A DNA stretch of 64,000 nucleotides from Nocardioides zeae (GCF_010686755.1 NZ_JAAGXA010000001.1:248001-312000); one strand, 5' to 3'. Numbered from the stretch's first letter, positions 1 to 8,791 are shown. Notes: generated by a model not told the origin, from the letters alone. A program made the numbers and translations.

Positions 1-2
1 CC

Positions 3-674
3 TACCAGTACCCGGAGCGCACCGAGCGCCTCGTGCTGGTCGCCAGCGGGGGGCTCGGCCCCGAGGTCACCCCGTTCATCCGCGCCATCACCACCCCGGG
101 GTTCCACCAGGCGATCGGGGCGGTCACGCTGCCGGGCGTGCGGCACGCCGTGGTCGGCACCCTCCGGCTCCTCGGGCAGGTTCCCACCAGCCACACCCGC
201 GACCTCGGCGAGATCGCGGCGATCCTCGACACCTTCCGCGACCCGCGGGCACGGGCGGCGGTCCGGCACGTCGTGCGTCACGTGGTCGACTGGCAGGGGC
301 AGGTCGTGACGATGGCGGACCGCGCGTACCTCACGGAGGCGATGCCCATGCTCGTCGTCTGGGGCACCGAGGACCGTGTCATCCCGGCCTCCCACGCGGC
401 CAACGCCGCCGTCCTCGCACCACGGGCCCGGGTCGAGCTCGTGCCCGACGCCGGCCACTTCCCCCACAAGGACCATCCCGAACGGTTCGTCGCGATCCTC
501 CAGGAGTTCGTCGCGACGACCCGGCCCGCGACGTACAGCCGTGCCCGCTGGCGTCGCTACCTCACCCAGGGGCCGGCCGCCTCGGTGGCGCAGGCGGAGG
601 CCGGGAGCCGCCCGGTGCGGCCGACGCCGTTGCCCCGCGGTCCCCGGGCCGTGCGCGCGGCCCGCGGCGCCTGA
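3..674 (+). CDS. Alpha/beta-fold hydrolase, C-terminal part (5' truncated by window edge)
   Basis: The reading frame is open from the first complete codon, so the gene begins before the window. The visible part starts just after where the nucleophile elbow would lie (YQYPERTERLVLVAS is the strand and helix that normally follow it). The acid loop VVWGTEDRVIP supplies the likely catalytic Asp, and DAGHFPHKDHPERF the catalytic His. The last 40 residues are Arg/Pro-rich and not part of the fold. Substrate cannot be told from this half; haloalkane dehalogenase, epoxide hydrolase and esterase members all share these motifs. Family assignment is firm, function open. Confidence 0.85.
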   Translation, partial: YQYPERTERLVLVASGGLGPEVTPFIRAITTPGFHQAIGAVTLPGVRHAVVGTLRLLGQVPTSHTRDLGEIAAILDTFRDPRARAAVRHVVRHVVDWQGQVVTMADRAYLTEAMPMLVVWGTEDRVIPASHAANAAVLAPRARVELVPDAGHFPHKDHPERFVAILQEFVATTRPATYSRARWRRYLTQGPAASVAQAEAGSRPVRPTPLPRGPRAVRAARGA

Positions 675-699
675 GGAGAGTGCGCGCGGCCTCCGGGCT

Positions 700-772
700 G
701 CGGAAGGAAAACGCGGACCGGACGGGCTGAGCGCTCGGCGTGTCGCGGCTCGGGGTCCGCGCGTTCTTCCGC
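700..772. terminator. Imperfect inverted repeat in the 304-bp gap after the hydrolase
   Basis: The arms GCGGAAG...CGCGGACC (700-719) and GGTCCGCG...CTTCCGC (754-772) can fold into a long GC-rich hairpin 25 bases after the hydrolase stop. It has no T-run, which is usual for high-GC actinobacteria. The rest of the 675-978 gap holds no gene and no convincing promoter for the repeat protein that follows. Confidence 0.4.
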
Positions 773-978
773 CCGTGCTGGCGCCCGTCCGCGTTTTCCT
801 CCGCCCACGGAACGTCGCCGCAGGCGGGCCGCGGGAGCGTCCTCGAAAAAGTTCTCGTGACGCGGGGAACATTCGGCCCCCTCGGTCCCTCCTAGTCCAT
901 GAGCAACGAGGACCGGCCCCCGGGGCCGGAACCCCGCAGGACACCACCCGAGACCGCACCACACCGGAGGAGATCGAC

Positions 979-1773
979 ATGAGCAACGACACCCCGACGC
1001 CCGGCACCGACAGCGCCGCCCCCGGCACGGACACGACCGTCGGCGCCGCCGGCTCGGCCTACGACACCGACGGTGACGGCCTCGTGGACACCGTCCTCGC
1101 CGACACCGACGGCGACGGCTACGAGGAGACCGCGGCGATCGACACGGACGGCGACGGCGTGATCGACACCGTGCTGGTGGACGCCGACGGCGACGGCTAC
1201 GCCGACACGGCCGTCTACGACACCGACGGCGACGGCACCCCCGACTACGCGGAGACCGACACGGACGGCGACGGCTACGTCGACACCTCCGGCTACGTCG
1301 CCGACAACGACGGCGACGGGGTCCTCGACACGGTGAGCGTCGACGGCGAGGGCGGCTACGTGTACGCCTCCAACGCGGAGCCGACGCCCCCGCCCGCCCC
1401 CAGCTCGACGGAGTACGACGCGGACGGTGACGGCTACGTCGACACCCGCGAGTCCGACACGGACGGTGACGGCTACGTCGACACGATCGAGACCGACACG
1501 GACGGCGACGGTTGGGTGGACACGGTCGCCACCGACACCGACGGTGACGGCTACATCGACACGGTCGCCACCGACACGGACGGCGACGGGTACGCCGACG
1601 TCGTGGAGACGGACACCGACGGTGACGGCTACACCGACGAGGTCGCCTACGACGCGGACGGTGACGGCTACATCGACACCGTCGAGGCCGACACCGACGG
1701 TGACGGGTACACCGACACGGTCGTGCACGACGGCGCGAGCGACAGCGGGCTGGAGAGCACGCTCGACGCCTGA
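979..1773 (+). CDS. Acidic protein of fifteen DxDGDG calcium-loop-like repeats
   Basis: 264 residues. After a 28-residue Thr/Gly/Ala leader the protein is almost only 13-residue repeats of the form DTDGDGYVDTVxT, eight before and seven after a Pro-rich spacer (about residues 134-145). The DxDGDG core matches the Ca2+-binding loops of thrombospondin type-3 and EF-hand/dockerin-like repeats, so calcium binding is likely. ATG at 979 is chosen because GGAGGAG lies 7 bases upstream and all repeats follow it. No signal peptide, transmembrane segment or sorting motif is visible, odd for a family that usually works outside the cell. The gene converges on the sigma factor. Role unknown. Confidence 0.75.
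   Translation: MSNDTPTPGTDSAAPGTDTTVGAAGSAYDTDGDGLVDTVLADTDGDGYEETAAIDTDGDGVIDTVLVDADGDGYADTAVYDTDGDGTPDYAETDTDGDGYVDTSGYVADNDGDGVLDTVSVDGEGGYVYASNAEPTPPPAPSSTEYDADGDGYVDTRESDTDGDGYVDTIETDTDGDGWVDTVATDTDGDGYIDTVATDTDGDGYADVVETDTDGDGYTDEVAYDADGDGYIDTVEADTDGDGYTDTVVHDGASDSGLESTLDA
1060..1722 (+). repeat. 39-bp tandem coding repeats (DxDGDG units)
   Basis: About fifteen in-frame 39-bp units, most containing GACACCGACGGTGACGG or close variants. They are translated as 13-residue calcium-loop repeats. Units 9-13 are the most alike, suggesting recent duplication or gene conversion. Confidence 0.85.
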
Positions 1774-1789
1774 TCCACCAGACCGACCC

Positions 1790-1832
1790 GTGCCGGGTCC
1801 GGAGAGCGCGGGGGGCTCGCCGGGCCCGGCAC
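1790..1832. terminator. Possible bidirectional terminator between convergent genes
   Basis: GTGCCGGG (1790-1797) pairs with CCCGGCAC (1825-1832) across a 27-base loop, in the 109-bp gap between the convergent stops of the repeat protein and the sigma factor. Pairing is short, so support is modest. Confidence 0.3.
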
Positions 1833-1882
1833 CGGTGCGTCCGGGTCCGGTCGGGGCCGGTCGGGCCGCGGTGGACCCGCGG

Positions 1883-2416
1883 TCAGGAGAGCGCGGCGAC
1901 CAGCTGGGCGCGGGCGCGGTTGAGACGGCTCTTCACCGTCTGGACGCCGATGCCCTGGTGGGCGGCGATCTCCTCGTAGGTCAGGTCGGCCAGCTCGCGC
2001 AGCACGATCGCCTCGCGGAACTGCTCGGGCAGGGTGGCGAGCGCGCGACGTACCCGGTCCACGTCGGCCACCTGGTCGGCGTGGTCGCGGAGCAGGTCGG
2101 TGTCCTCGGGCAGCTCCGTCGGGTCGACCACGCGCTCGCGCCGGCGCCGGGCCACCGCGAGCGCGGCGTTCGAGGCGATCCGGTAGAGCCAGGTGTCGAA
2201 CCGGGCGTCGCCCCGGAAGGTGCCGAGGTGCAGCCACGCCGCGGTGAGGGCGTCCTGCAGTGCGTCCTCGGCGTCCTGGCGGTCGCCGACGACGCGCAGG
2301 CAGACCGACCACAGGCGGGAGCGGCGGGGGCGCACGAGGGCGTCGAAGGCGGCCGCGTCGCCGGCCTGGGCCCGCTCCAGCAGCGCGGCGTCGTCGAGGG
2401 CGTCCAGGACGGTCAT
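1883..2416 (-). CDS. ECF-type RNA polymerase sigma factor
   Basis: 177 residues, normal for a group-4 (ECF) sigma factor. Region 2 is seen around residues 20-90 (DAEDALQDALTAAW, then FDTWLYRIASN), which recognises the -10 element and core polymerase. Region 4 follows at about 128-175 (LPEQFREAIVLREL, then LTYEEIAAHQGIGVQTVKSR, a helix-turn-helix). ATG at 2416 gives the standard N-terminus; the longer open frame upstream is not needed. No anti-sigma gene is adjacent, unusual for ECF factors: downstream is the convergent repeat protein and upstream the Hsp70-like gene. Target promoters are unknown. Confidence 0.93.
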   Translation of the reverse strand: MTVLDALDDAALLERAQAGDAAAFDALVRPRRSRLWSVCLRVVGDRQDAEDALQDALTAAWLHLGTFRGDARFDTWLYRIASNAALAVARRRRERVVDPTELPEDTDLLRDHADQVADVDRVRRALATLPEQFREAIVLRELADLTYEEIAAHQGIGVQTVKSRLNRARAQLVAALS

Positions 2417-2486
2417 CCGTGCCTCCGGTCGGTGCTGCTGCTGGTGTGCGGGAAGTCTGCCACGCGGGTCCCGGCCCCGGGAGGTC

Positions 2487-4850
2487 TCACCCGCGCCACG
2501 GTCGCCCGAGGGCGCGGGCCAGGTCGACGCCCAGGCCGACGTCGCGCGTCGCCAGGTCGAGCCGGCGTCCCAGCCGGGCGTCCGCCGGTCCCACCTCGAC
2601 GGCGAGGTCGACGACGATCCCCGGACGGGGGTCGACGGCCGCCGTGGGCCCGCCGGGACGCGGGCCGACGGCGACGACGAGATCGGAGGTGAGCACGAGC
2701 ACGGGGTCGCCCGTGCCCTCGCTCCGCTCCGCCACGGGGAGCAGCAGCAGGTACGGCGGGAGGTCGCGGTCGGGCGCCCCGCCCCCGGACCGGTGGCGAC
2801 CACCCGGGAAGAGGTAGGGATCGAGGTCGACGTGCCGACCGTTCCGGGCCTGCAGGGTGACCCGCGCGCGCCGGATCGGCAACCGGGGGTCGCGGGCGGC
2901 GTCGAGACGCTGGCGGAACGACTGCGGGGCCGTGAAGCACCCGCGCGCCGCCAGCACGTCGAGCACGTCGGCCTGGGCGCTGCTGCCGCCGGCCGACGGG
3001 GGTGCGGCGGCCGCGGCCGCTCCCGCCGGGCGCGTCGCCGGAGGGGGCGGCACGGCGACGGTCACGCGGCCCGTGGTGCGGGTGATCCACGGGACCGGGG
3101 CGGCCGGTGGCGGCTGCCATGCGGCGTCGGCGCGGACCTCGGCCTGCTCCGTCGGCGAGAGGCGGGGCCAGGCCGTGACGAGCCGGTGCGCCCACTCCGG
3201 CCCACCGCCCTGCCGGGCGACGAAGTCGGCCCGCCACGCGGGGTCCTCGAGCGCCCGTGCCCAGGCGGGCTCGGCCCCGAGGAAGGTGCGGACCGGCAGG
3301 AGGGCCGAGTCGACGTCGGTGGGCGCGCCCAGGGCGCGCGGCCGCCCGTCGGGGGTGGGGACGAGGAGCAGCGCCGGGTGCCGGGCGACCTGGTCGAGGA
3401 GGGCGGGCACGGCGAGGAGCGCGACCAGCACGGGGGGTTCCTCGAGGAGGTGCCGCAGCTCGGGTGCTCCGTCCGCCGCGGCCCGCAGCCGGGGGTGTCC
3501 GGCCAGGAGCACCGCTCCGGCGGTGCGACCACCTGCGGGGCTCGGGGAGGCGTGCGCCCCGGGTGCCGGGGTCGTGTACGCCGGCGGTGGCGCGGCCTGC
3601 GCCGGTCCGACCGGTCGCGGGCGGGCGGGCGGGGGTGCGCCGGCGCGGCGCGTCGAGGGATCCGGCGGCGGCAGGGGGACGCTGCGGGATCGGTCGGGCA
3701 CCGCCTGCAGGCCGCGCAGCGTGATGAACCGGCTCGACTCCGCGTCCGCCCGCTCGACCACCCGCAGCCGTGTCGCCGTGTGGGCGCCCAGGGCCACGGC
3801 CAGGTGCGGCTCCGCCAGGTGTGCGGGGCGGCCGCCGAGCAGGTCCGCCGCCATCTGGTGGACCCACCGCAGGCGGGAGGACCCGCCGGTCAGGTAGAGC
3901 CCGTGGAGCGACGCGGCCCGCACGCCCGCCGCCTCCAGGCTGCGACCGAGGAGCGCGCGTGCCCGCTCGAGCTCGTGCGCCACGACCTGGTGGAACTCCG
4001 CGATGGTCACCGTCACGGACGTGGTCGTCGCGCCGGCGGAGACCGGCACGTCGGCGTACTCCCAGTCGGCCAGCCGGTGCTTGGCCTCGCGCGCTGCGTC
4101 GTACAGGGCGTGGAGATCGGCGAGGTGCTCGGGGCGGTCGAGGGCCTCGTCCAGGTCGAGGTGCCCCTGCGCCCGCACCTGGGCGCGGACCCACAGGGCG
4201 AAGACGTGGTCGATGGTGCTGCCGCCCAGGTCGTCGAGCCCGGCGTGCGCGGTGATCTCCAGCGGTGCCGCCGCACCGCTGCGGTGGTGGAGCACGGCGA
4301 CGTCGCAGGTGCCGCCACCGAAGTCGAGCACCGCGACGTCGGCACCGTCGGGCAGCCGCTCGGCGTCGGCGAACCAGGAGACCGCGGCGATGGGTTCCGC
4401 GACGAGCGTGACGGGCGCGGTCGAGCCGGTGCGTCGCCACGCCTCCTCCAGCGCGCGGCGGCGGGGGAGCGCCCACGTCTGCGGGTGGGTCAGCACGACC
4501 CGCTCGGGCTCCTCGGCGCGCTGACCCGCGTGCGCCGCCTCCCGGCGCGCGACGTCGAGCACGTGGCGCAACGTGCGGGCGACGAGGGCGACGACCTCGA
4601 CCTCCTCGTCGCCCAGCAGCACCGAGTCCTGGCCGAGCAGGAGCTTGGGGGAGGCCAGGTGGTGCTCCGGGGCGGACCGGCGCCCCGCGAGGGCCTCGCT
4701 GCCCACGACGAGGCGACCGTCCGCCAGCAGCACCGCCGAGGGCATCGTGTCGTCCGGACCGAGGCCCACGCTGCGGGGCGGTCCGGCATCGAGGCGCAGG
4801 GCGGCCGTGGTGTTCGTCGTGCCGTAGTCGATCGACAGCGTCCACGCCAC
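2487..4850 (-). CDS. Hsp70-family (DnaK-like) ATPase with divergent C-terminus
   Basis: 787 residues. The first 360 form an actin-like ATPase: phosphate-1 loop DYGTTNTTAAL (residues 8-18), phosphate-2 DFGGGTCD (176-183) and adenosine loop LTGGSSRLRWV (about 310-320). No standard DnaK substrate-binding domain follows; instead there is a Pro/Ala-rich linker and a second domain of unknown fold. It is therefore unlikely to be the housekeeping chaperone. GTG at 4850 is chosen because GGGGG lies 9 bases upstream. It is the last gene of a leftward operon with two dynamin-like GTPases, 57 bp after the nearer one, suggesting a role with that membrane-remodelling system. Partners and clients are not deducible. 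Confidence 0.88.
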   Translation of the reverse strand: MAWTLSIDYGTTNTTAALRLDAGPPRSVGLGPDDTMPSAVLLADGRLVVGSEALAGRRSAPEHHLASPKLLLGQDSVLLGDEEVEVVALVARTLRHVLDVARREAAHAGQRAEEPERVVLTHPQTWALPRRRALEEAWRRTGSTAPVTLVAEPIAAVSWFADAERLPDGADVAVLDFGGGTCDVAVLHHRSGAAAPLEITAHAGLDDLGGSTIDHVFALWVRAQVRAQGHLDLDEALDRPEHLADLHALYDAAREAKHRLADWEYADVPVSAGATTTSVTVTIAEFHQVVAHELERARALLGRSLEAAGVRAASLHGLYLTGGSSRLRWVHQMAADLLGGRPAHLAEPHLAVALGAHTATRLRVVERADAESSRFITLRGLQAVPDRSRSVPLPPPDPSTRRAGAPPPARPRPVGPAQAAPPPAYTTPAPGAHASPSPAGGRTAGAVLLAGHPRLRAAADGAPELRHLLEEPPVLVALLAVPALLDQVARHPALLLVPTPDGRPRALGAPTDVDSALLPVRTFLGAEPAWARALEDPAWRADFVARQGGGPEWAHRLVTAWPRLSPTEQAEVRADAAWQPPPAAPVPWITRTTGRVTVAVPPPPATRPAGAAAAAAPPSAGGSSAQADVLDVLAARGCFTAPQSFRQRLDAARDPRLPIRRARVTLQARNGRHVDLDPYLFPGGRHRSGGGAPDRDLPPYLLLLPVAERSEGTGDPVLVLTSDLVVAVGPRPGGPTAAVDPRPGIVVDLAVEVGPADARLGRRLDLATRDVGLGVDLARALGRPWRG

Positions 4851-4907
4851 GCGTGCGCACCCCCTGTCAGGTCGACGGCCGTCCACGCCCCACAGGACTG
4901 CGGCGCG

Positions 4908-6347
4908 TCACGACGGCGATCCTGCCACGCGGCGCGCGAGCAGCTGGTAGGACCTCGCGAGCACACGGGCCGCCTCGATCTCCGCGGGCACGACCGAGCG
5001 GGTGGCCTCCCCGGTCGCGTACGCCGCGGCGCGACGCAGCCCGTCCGCCGCCCCCGAGGCTCCGCGGACCACCCCGTCGGGATCGTCGACGACCGCCTCG
5101 AGACGGGGGACCAGCGGCGAGGCCGGCGCGTGGGCACCGAGCAGGCGCAGGGCGCGGAGCTCGGCCAGCGGGTGCAGCGCGGGATCGAGGAGCGCGGTCT
5201 CGAGACGGGCGCGGGCGTCCTCGTGGTCGGGGAGCCCGGGGACGAGGGTCGCCGCGACCGAGAGCGCCCGGATGGCCTTGATCAGGTGCGCCCGGGGCAG
5301 CAGCTGGCGCTGGATCGCGGTGTCCAGCTCGTCGACCCCGGAGGTGGAGCCCAGCCACGTGCGGAGCGCGGCGGCCCCCTCGGGGGCGACGGAGCGGCCG
5401 GCGACCACCCCGTACGGCCCCAGCGCCTCCCACAGGCCCGTCATCTCGGCGTCGCCGATGCCCTCCGGGGTGCCGATCTGGCGCCAGAGCTGCAGCAGCA
5501 CGGGATCGGCCGACGCGAGCTCGCGCAGCGTGCGGGCCAGCTGCTCCGTGACGAGGCCGGTGCGCGCGGTCTGGGCGAGGAGGCCGGAGACCGGCACGAC
5601 GGCGGAGAAGTCGGTGGGGTGCTCCGTCGCGATCCGGTCCGCGACGCCGCGGGCGAGGGCGAAGGGGTCGCCGCCCGCCAGGTCGCCGCTGCCGAAGAGG
5701 TCGGCCTGCGTGAGCACGCAGACGGCGTTGACGGCGGTGGCCGACAGCGAGCCCGAGGCACGGTGGAAGTCCCGCAGGAAGTCGAAGTCGTCCTGGCGCT
5801 CGGCCTCGCGGATCGCGAAGAGGAGCGCGTCGGCGTCGCCGGCAGCGGCCGTCGACGAGCCGTCGCCGAGCAGGGCCCGGCGGGTGGCCTCCTCGTTGGC
5901 GGCCGTCAGGGTCGCGAGCCCCGGGGTGTCGATGAGGGTGAGGTCGCGCAGTGCACCCGCCTGGAGGTGCACGACGATCCGACGCACCTCCTCGACGGGC
6001 ACGTCGAGGGAGGCGGGCACGGCTCCGTTCTCGAGCACCAGGGGACGCGAGGTGCCGTCCCGCAGCTGCACCTCGGCCCGGTCCGGGCTGCCGTACGTGT
6101 ACCAGGTGACGACCTGGGTGCACTCGCCGGCGGCGGTCGGCGCCACCCGGCGGCCGACGAGGGCGTTGACCAGGGTGGACTTGCCGGCCTTGACCCGACC
6201 GACCACCGCGAGTCGCAGCGGGGCGTGGAGCGTCTCGCGCACCTCCTCGAAGGGGCGGCGCAGGTCGGGCGGGAGGCCCTCGACCAGCACGGCCAGGAGC
6301 CGGTCGACGACCCCCGTGACCCCGCTGCGGTCGGGCGTCCCCGTCAC
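4908..6347 (-). CDS. Dynamin-like GTPase (smaller, IniC/IniA-type)
   Basis: 479 residues. G1 P-loop GRVKAGKST (50-58), G3 DTPGL near residue 132 and G4 TQAD are all visible, with the KAGKST form typical of bacterial dynamin-like proteins. The rest is helical with no obvious membrane segment, so it may act with the larger partner upstream. GTG at 6347 overlaps the stop of the acidic gene by 4 bases (GTGA), so translation is coupled. Bacterial dynamins bind and reshape membranes on GTP hydrolysis; in mycobacteria the IniBAC proteins of this class respond to cell-wall stress. Whether this operon is their ortholog is an inference from the paired GTPases. Confidence 0.88.
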   Translation of the reverse strand: MTGTPDRSGVTGVVDRLLAVLVEGLPPDLRRPFEEVRETLHAPLRLAVVGRVKAGKSTLVNALVGRRVAPTAAGECTQVVTWYTYGSPDRAEVQLRDGTSRPLVLENGAVPASLDVPVEEVRRIVVHLQAGALRDLTLIDTPGLATLTAANEEATRRALLGDGSSTAAAGDADALLFAIREAERQDDFDFLRDFHRASGSLSATAVNAVCVLTQADLFGSGDLAGGDPFALARGVADRIATEHPTDFSAVVPVSGLLAQTARTGLVTEQLARTLRELASADPVLLQLWRQIGTPEGIGDAEMTGLWEALGPYGVVAGRSVAPEGAAALRTWLGSTSGVDELDTAIQRQLLPRAHLIKAIRALSVAATLVPGLPDHEDARARLETALLDPALHPLAELRALRLLGAHAPASPLVPRLEAVVDDPDGVVRGASGAADGLRRAAAYATGEATRSVVPAEIEAARVLARSYQLLARRVAGSPS

Positions 6348-6781
6348 AGGTCGGAGCCGGGGTCGTGCGCGTCGACGTCCGTCCCGCTCGCGTCGTCGGC
6401 ACCACCCGACCAGGAGTCGTCCCAGTCGTCGGCCCCGGGCACGTCGAGGACGTCCGCGACACCGTCCTCCCACCCGGGGTCGGCCGTCGCGCCCGCGTCG
6501 CCCGCGTCGCCCGCGTCGCCCGCGTCGCCGGCCGGGTCGGTGGGCTCGGTCGGCTCGGTCGGGTCGTCGCCGAACACGTCGTCGTCGATCTCCAGCACGT
6601 CGAGCACGTCGTCGGCCGCCGCGTCCTCGGGCAGCAGGTCCGCCAGGTCGTCGGCGGCGTCCGGGGCCGCGTCGAGCGCGCCCTCCAGGGCCGCCGCCCA
6701 CACGTCGTCGGGCACGTCCTCGAGCAGCGCTGCCCGCAGCTCGTCGACCGGGGTCGTCGTGGTCTCGTCGATCTCGCTCAT
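6344..6781 (-). CDS. Small very acidic protein between two dynamin-like genes
   Basis: 145 residues, extremely rich in Asp/Glu, with a simple GDAGDAGDAGDAG run (DNA near 6490-6530) and an N-terminal predicted helix (VDELRAALLEDVPDDVWAAAL). It has no recognisable catalytic motif, signal or membrane segment. It overlaps both neighbours by 4 bases (ATGA with the larger GTPase, GTGA with the smaller), so it is made in step with them. By position it may be the analogue of mycobacterial IniB, but there is no sequence evidence for that. An adaptor or assembly factor for the GTPase pair is the plainest guess. Confidence 0.75.
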   Translation of the reverse strand: MSEIDETTTTPVDELRAALLEDVPDDVWAAALEGALDAAPDAADDLADLLPEDAAADDVLDVLEIDDDVFGDDPTEPTEPTDPAGDAGDAGDAGDAGATADPGWEDGVADVLDVPGADDWDDSWSGGADDASGTDVDAHDPGSDL

Positions 6782-8700
6782 GTCAGCTCCGCCACCTCCC
6801 GCCGGAGGGCGTCGAGCTCCTCCAGCACCTGTGCTCGTTGCGCGACCACGGTGTCACGTCGTCGCCGTGCGTCGCTCCTGGCCTTCTCCTGCTCGGCGGC
6901 CGACCGGGCCGCCTGGGTCTCGCTCGCCTTGATGAGGGCGTCCAGCTCGCCGATGCAGGACTTCAGGTGGTCCTCCATCGCGACGTACAGCTCGGGACGC
7001 ACCTCCCGCACCACCGCGTCGACGGCGGTCGTGAGCTCGCGCCGCAGCGTCGCGACGTTGTCGTTGAGGATCGCGTTGAGCTGCGACTGCCCCTCGCGCA
7101 TCCCGCGGAAGCCCATGTTGACCGTCAACCAGCCGCCGGCGATGAGGATGCCGATCGGTCCGCCCAGGCCGACGAGGGCGGCGACGTTGGCACCGAGGAA
7201 CGCCGTGGTCGCCACCGAGGGGTCGAACATCGAGCTCGACGTCGCCGAGACGCGGGTGCGGATCCCGCTGCGTGCCGCCCGCAGGTCGATCGGGACGCCG
7301 AACTTCCGCTGGGGGGCCGCGTCGAGCCCGGCGAACGCCTCCGCGACGACCCGTTGGATGCCGGTGTCGAGCACGTGCTGGACGTGGCGCACCAGCACCG
7401 CGAGCTCGGCCTCGAGGGTCGAGGCGAAGCGCTGCTTCGCCGACCTGGTGCCGGCCCGCTTCTGCCCCCGGATCGTCGCGCCCAGGCGCGTCACGACGTC
7501 GTCGGCTCCCCGGTTCAGCACCTCGAGCGCCGCGTGGCGCACCCGGCCGAGGTCGCGCTCCAGCTCGAGCCGGGAGGTGCGCAGGTCGTGGCGCAGCTCG
7601 GCGAGCCGCTCACGCTCGCTCACCATCGCGTCGACGGCGGCGGGGCTGGCGCCCTCGAGCAGCGCCACCTCGCGCTCGAGACCGGCGACGGCACGCTCCA
7701 GCCCGGCGTCGCACGCCTCGAGGGCGTGGACGACCCGGGCTCGTCCCGCGTCGCCGACCTTCGCCCGCACGACCTCGGCGAGGCGCTCGAGCCCGGAGGC
7801 CTCGACGAGCTTCGCGGCGACCGCCTCGGGGTGCCGGTCCGCCTGGAGCGCGAAGGTGGCAGCGACGGGCACCATCGGCGCGTCCGCGAGCCGTGGGGCG
7901 TGGGTAGCGAGCAGCTGCCGGTTCTCCGCGAGCACCTGCTCCCAGGTCGTGGGGTTGCGGTCGGTGCGGCTCAGCACGAACACGACCGAGGCCGAGCCCG
8001 CCGCGACCTCGCTGACGAAGGCGAGCTCGGGGGCGGTGAGCACCTGGCCGCCGTCGGAGACGAAGAGCATGAGGGAGGCGTGCTCGACCGCGGTCCGGGC
8101 GCGTCGGCCGTGGACGGCGCGCAGCCCGCCGACGCCCGGCGTGTCGAGCACCGTGATCCCCGGGAGCCAGCGCGACGTCACGGCGACGCGCACTCCGACC
8201 GCCGGTGCGGCGTCCCCCTCGTCCCCGTGCTCCCCGTCGGGCGCCGGGTCGGCCGGGTGCGCGGTCGGGTGGGAGCCGACGTCCGGCTCGGGCTCGGCGG
8301 CCAGCGCGACGAGGGCGTCGGCCACGGGAGCGTGGCGGTGGCTGCCGTCGGCGAGCTCGACCCGCGCCGTACCCTCCGGCAGGTCGTCGGACGGCGGCAC
8401 CACGGCGATGACGCCCGTCGTGACGACCTCGGCCGCCGTGGGGGAGACCTCGGTGCCGGTGAGGGCGTTGACCAGGGTGCTCTTGCCGCGCTTGACCTCG
8501 CCCACGACGACCACCGACGGCGGGGGCGGCACGGCGCTCACCGGCGTCATGGCCAGCGCCACGTCCTCCGTCATGCCCAGCTTCGTCAGCAGGCCGACCG
8601 CGCCGCCGAGCGCCTTCTTCTGGCTCGGCTGCAGCCGCACCCGGATGGGGTACTCGCGGGGCTCGCCCCGCGCGGCGGGAGGGCTCGGAAGGGTGCTCAC
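6778..8700 (-). CDS. Dynamin-like GTPase (larger, with hydrophobic paddle)
   Basis: 640 residues. G1 is GEVKRGKST (67-75); G3 LDTPGVGG and G4 SRTD follow. The G-domain is followed by long helices and, near residues 490-530, a hydrophobic stretch (ATTAFLGANVAALVGLGG, then GILIAGGWLTVNMGF) that could be the membrane-inserting paddle. A charged coiled coil ends the protein. GTG at 8700 is preferred over GTG 8715, because 8715 lies inside the arm of the large hairpin that ends the aceE transcript; neither has a good ribosome site, so the start is uncertain. First gene of the dynamin/Hsp70 operon. Confidence 0.87.
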   Translation of the reverse strand: MSTLPSPPAARGEPREYPIRVRLQPSQKKALGGAVGLLTKLGMTEDVALAMTPVSAVPPPPSVVVVGEVKRGKSTLVNALTGTEVSPTAAEVVTTGVIAVVPPSDDLPEGTARVELADGSHRHAPVADALVALAAEPEPDVGSHPTAHPADPAPDGEHGDEGDAAPAVGVRVAVTSRWLPGITVLDTPGVGGLRAVHGRRARTAVEHASLMLFVSDGGQVLTAPELAFVSEVAAGSASVVFVLSRTDRNPTTWEQVLAENRQLLATHAPRLADAPMVPVAATFALQADRHPEAVAAKLVEASGLERLAEVVRAKVGDAGRARVVHALEACDAGLERAVAGLEREVALLEGASPAAVDAMVSERERLAELRHDLRTSRLELERDLGRVRHAALEVLNRGADDVVTRLGATIRGQKRAGTRSAKQRFASTLEAELAVLVRHVQHVLDTGIQRVVAEAFAGLDAAPQRKFGVPIDLRAARSGIRTRVSATSSSMFDPSVATTAFLGANVAALVGLGGPIGILIAGGWLTVNMGFRGMREGQSQLNAILNDNVATLRRELTTAVDAVVREVRPELYVAMEDHLKSCIGELDALIKASETQAARSAAEQEKARSDARRRRDTVVAQRAQVLEELDALRREVAELT

Positions 8701-8713
8701 GTCTGTGGGATGC

Positions 8714-8778
8714 ACGAGGGGCCGCGGATGTTCCCGGACCGGTGGAACTTTCTCGGTCCGGGCTCCGCGGCCCCTCGT
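8714..8778. terminator. Nested 65-bp inverted repeat after aceE
   Basis: Outer arms ACGAGGGGCCGCGGA (8714-8728) and TCCGCGGCCCCTCGT (8764-8778) are a perfect 15-bp match; inner arms CCCGGACCG (8733-8741) and CGGTCCGGG (8754-8762) add nine pairs around a 12-base loop. It starts 13 bases after the aceE stop and is the likely terminator of aceE. It also occupies the leader of the dynamin operon. Confidence 0.7.
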
Positions 8779-8791
8779 CGGTGGTGACGCG

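Noticed and set aside
866..898. GGAAC with a downstream GTCC as an ECF-type promoter for the repeat protein, which would link it to the nearby sigma factor.
   Set aside because: The spacings available (13 or 22-24 bases) do not fit the 15-17 bases needed, and no second copy of the motif is seen near the sigma gene.
2193..8787. Very long open frames on the plus strand opposite the Hsp70/dynamin operon (over 1200 codons each).
   Set aside because: They lack family motifs, are Arg/Pro/Gly/Ala-rich, and mirror the third-position GC bias of the real minus-strand genes. High-GC shadow frames.
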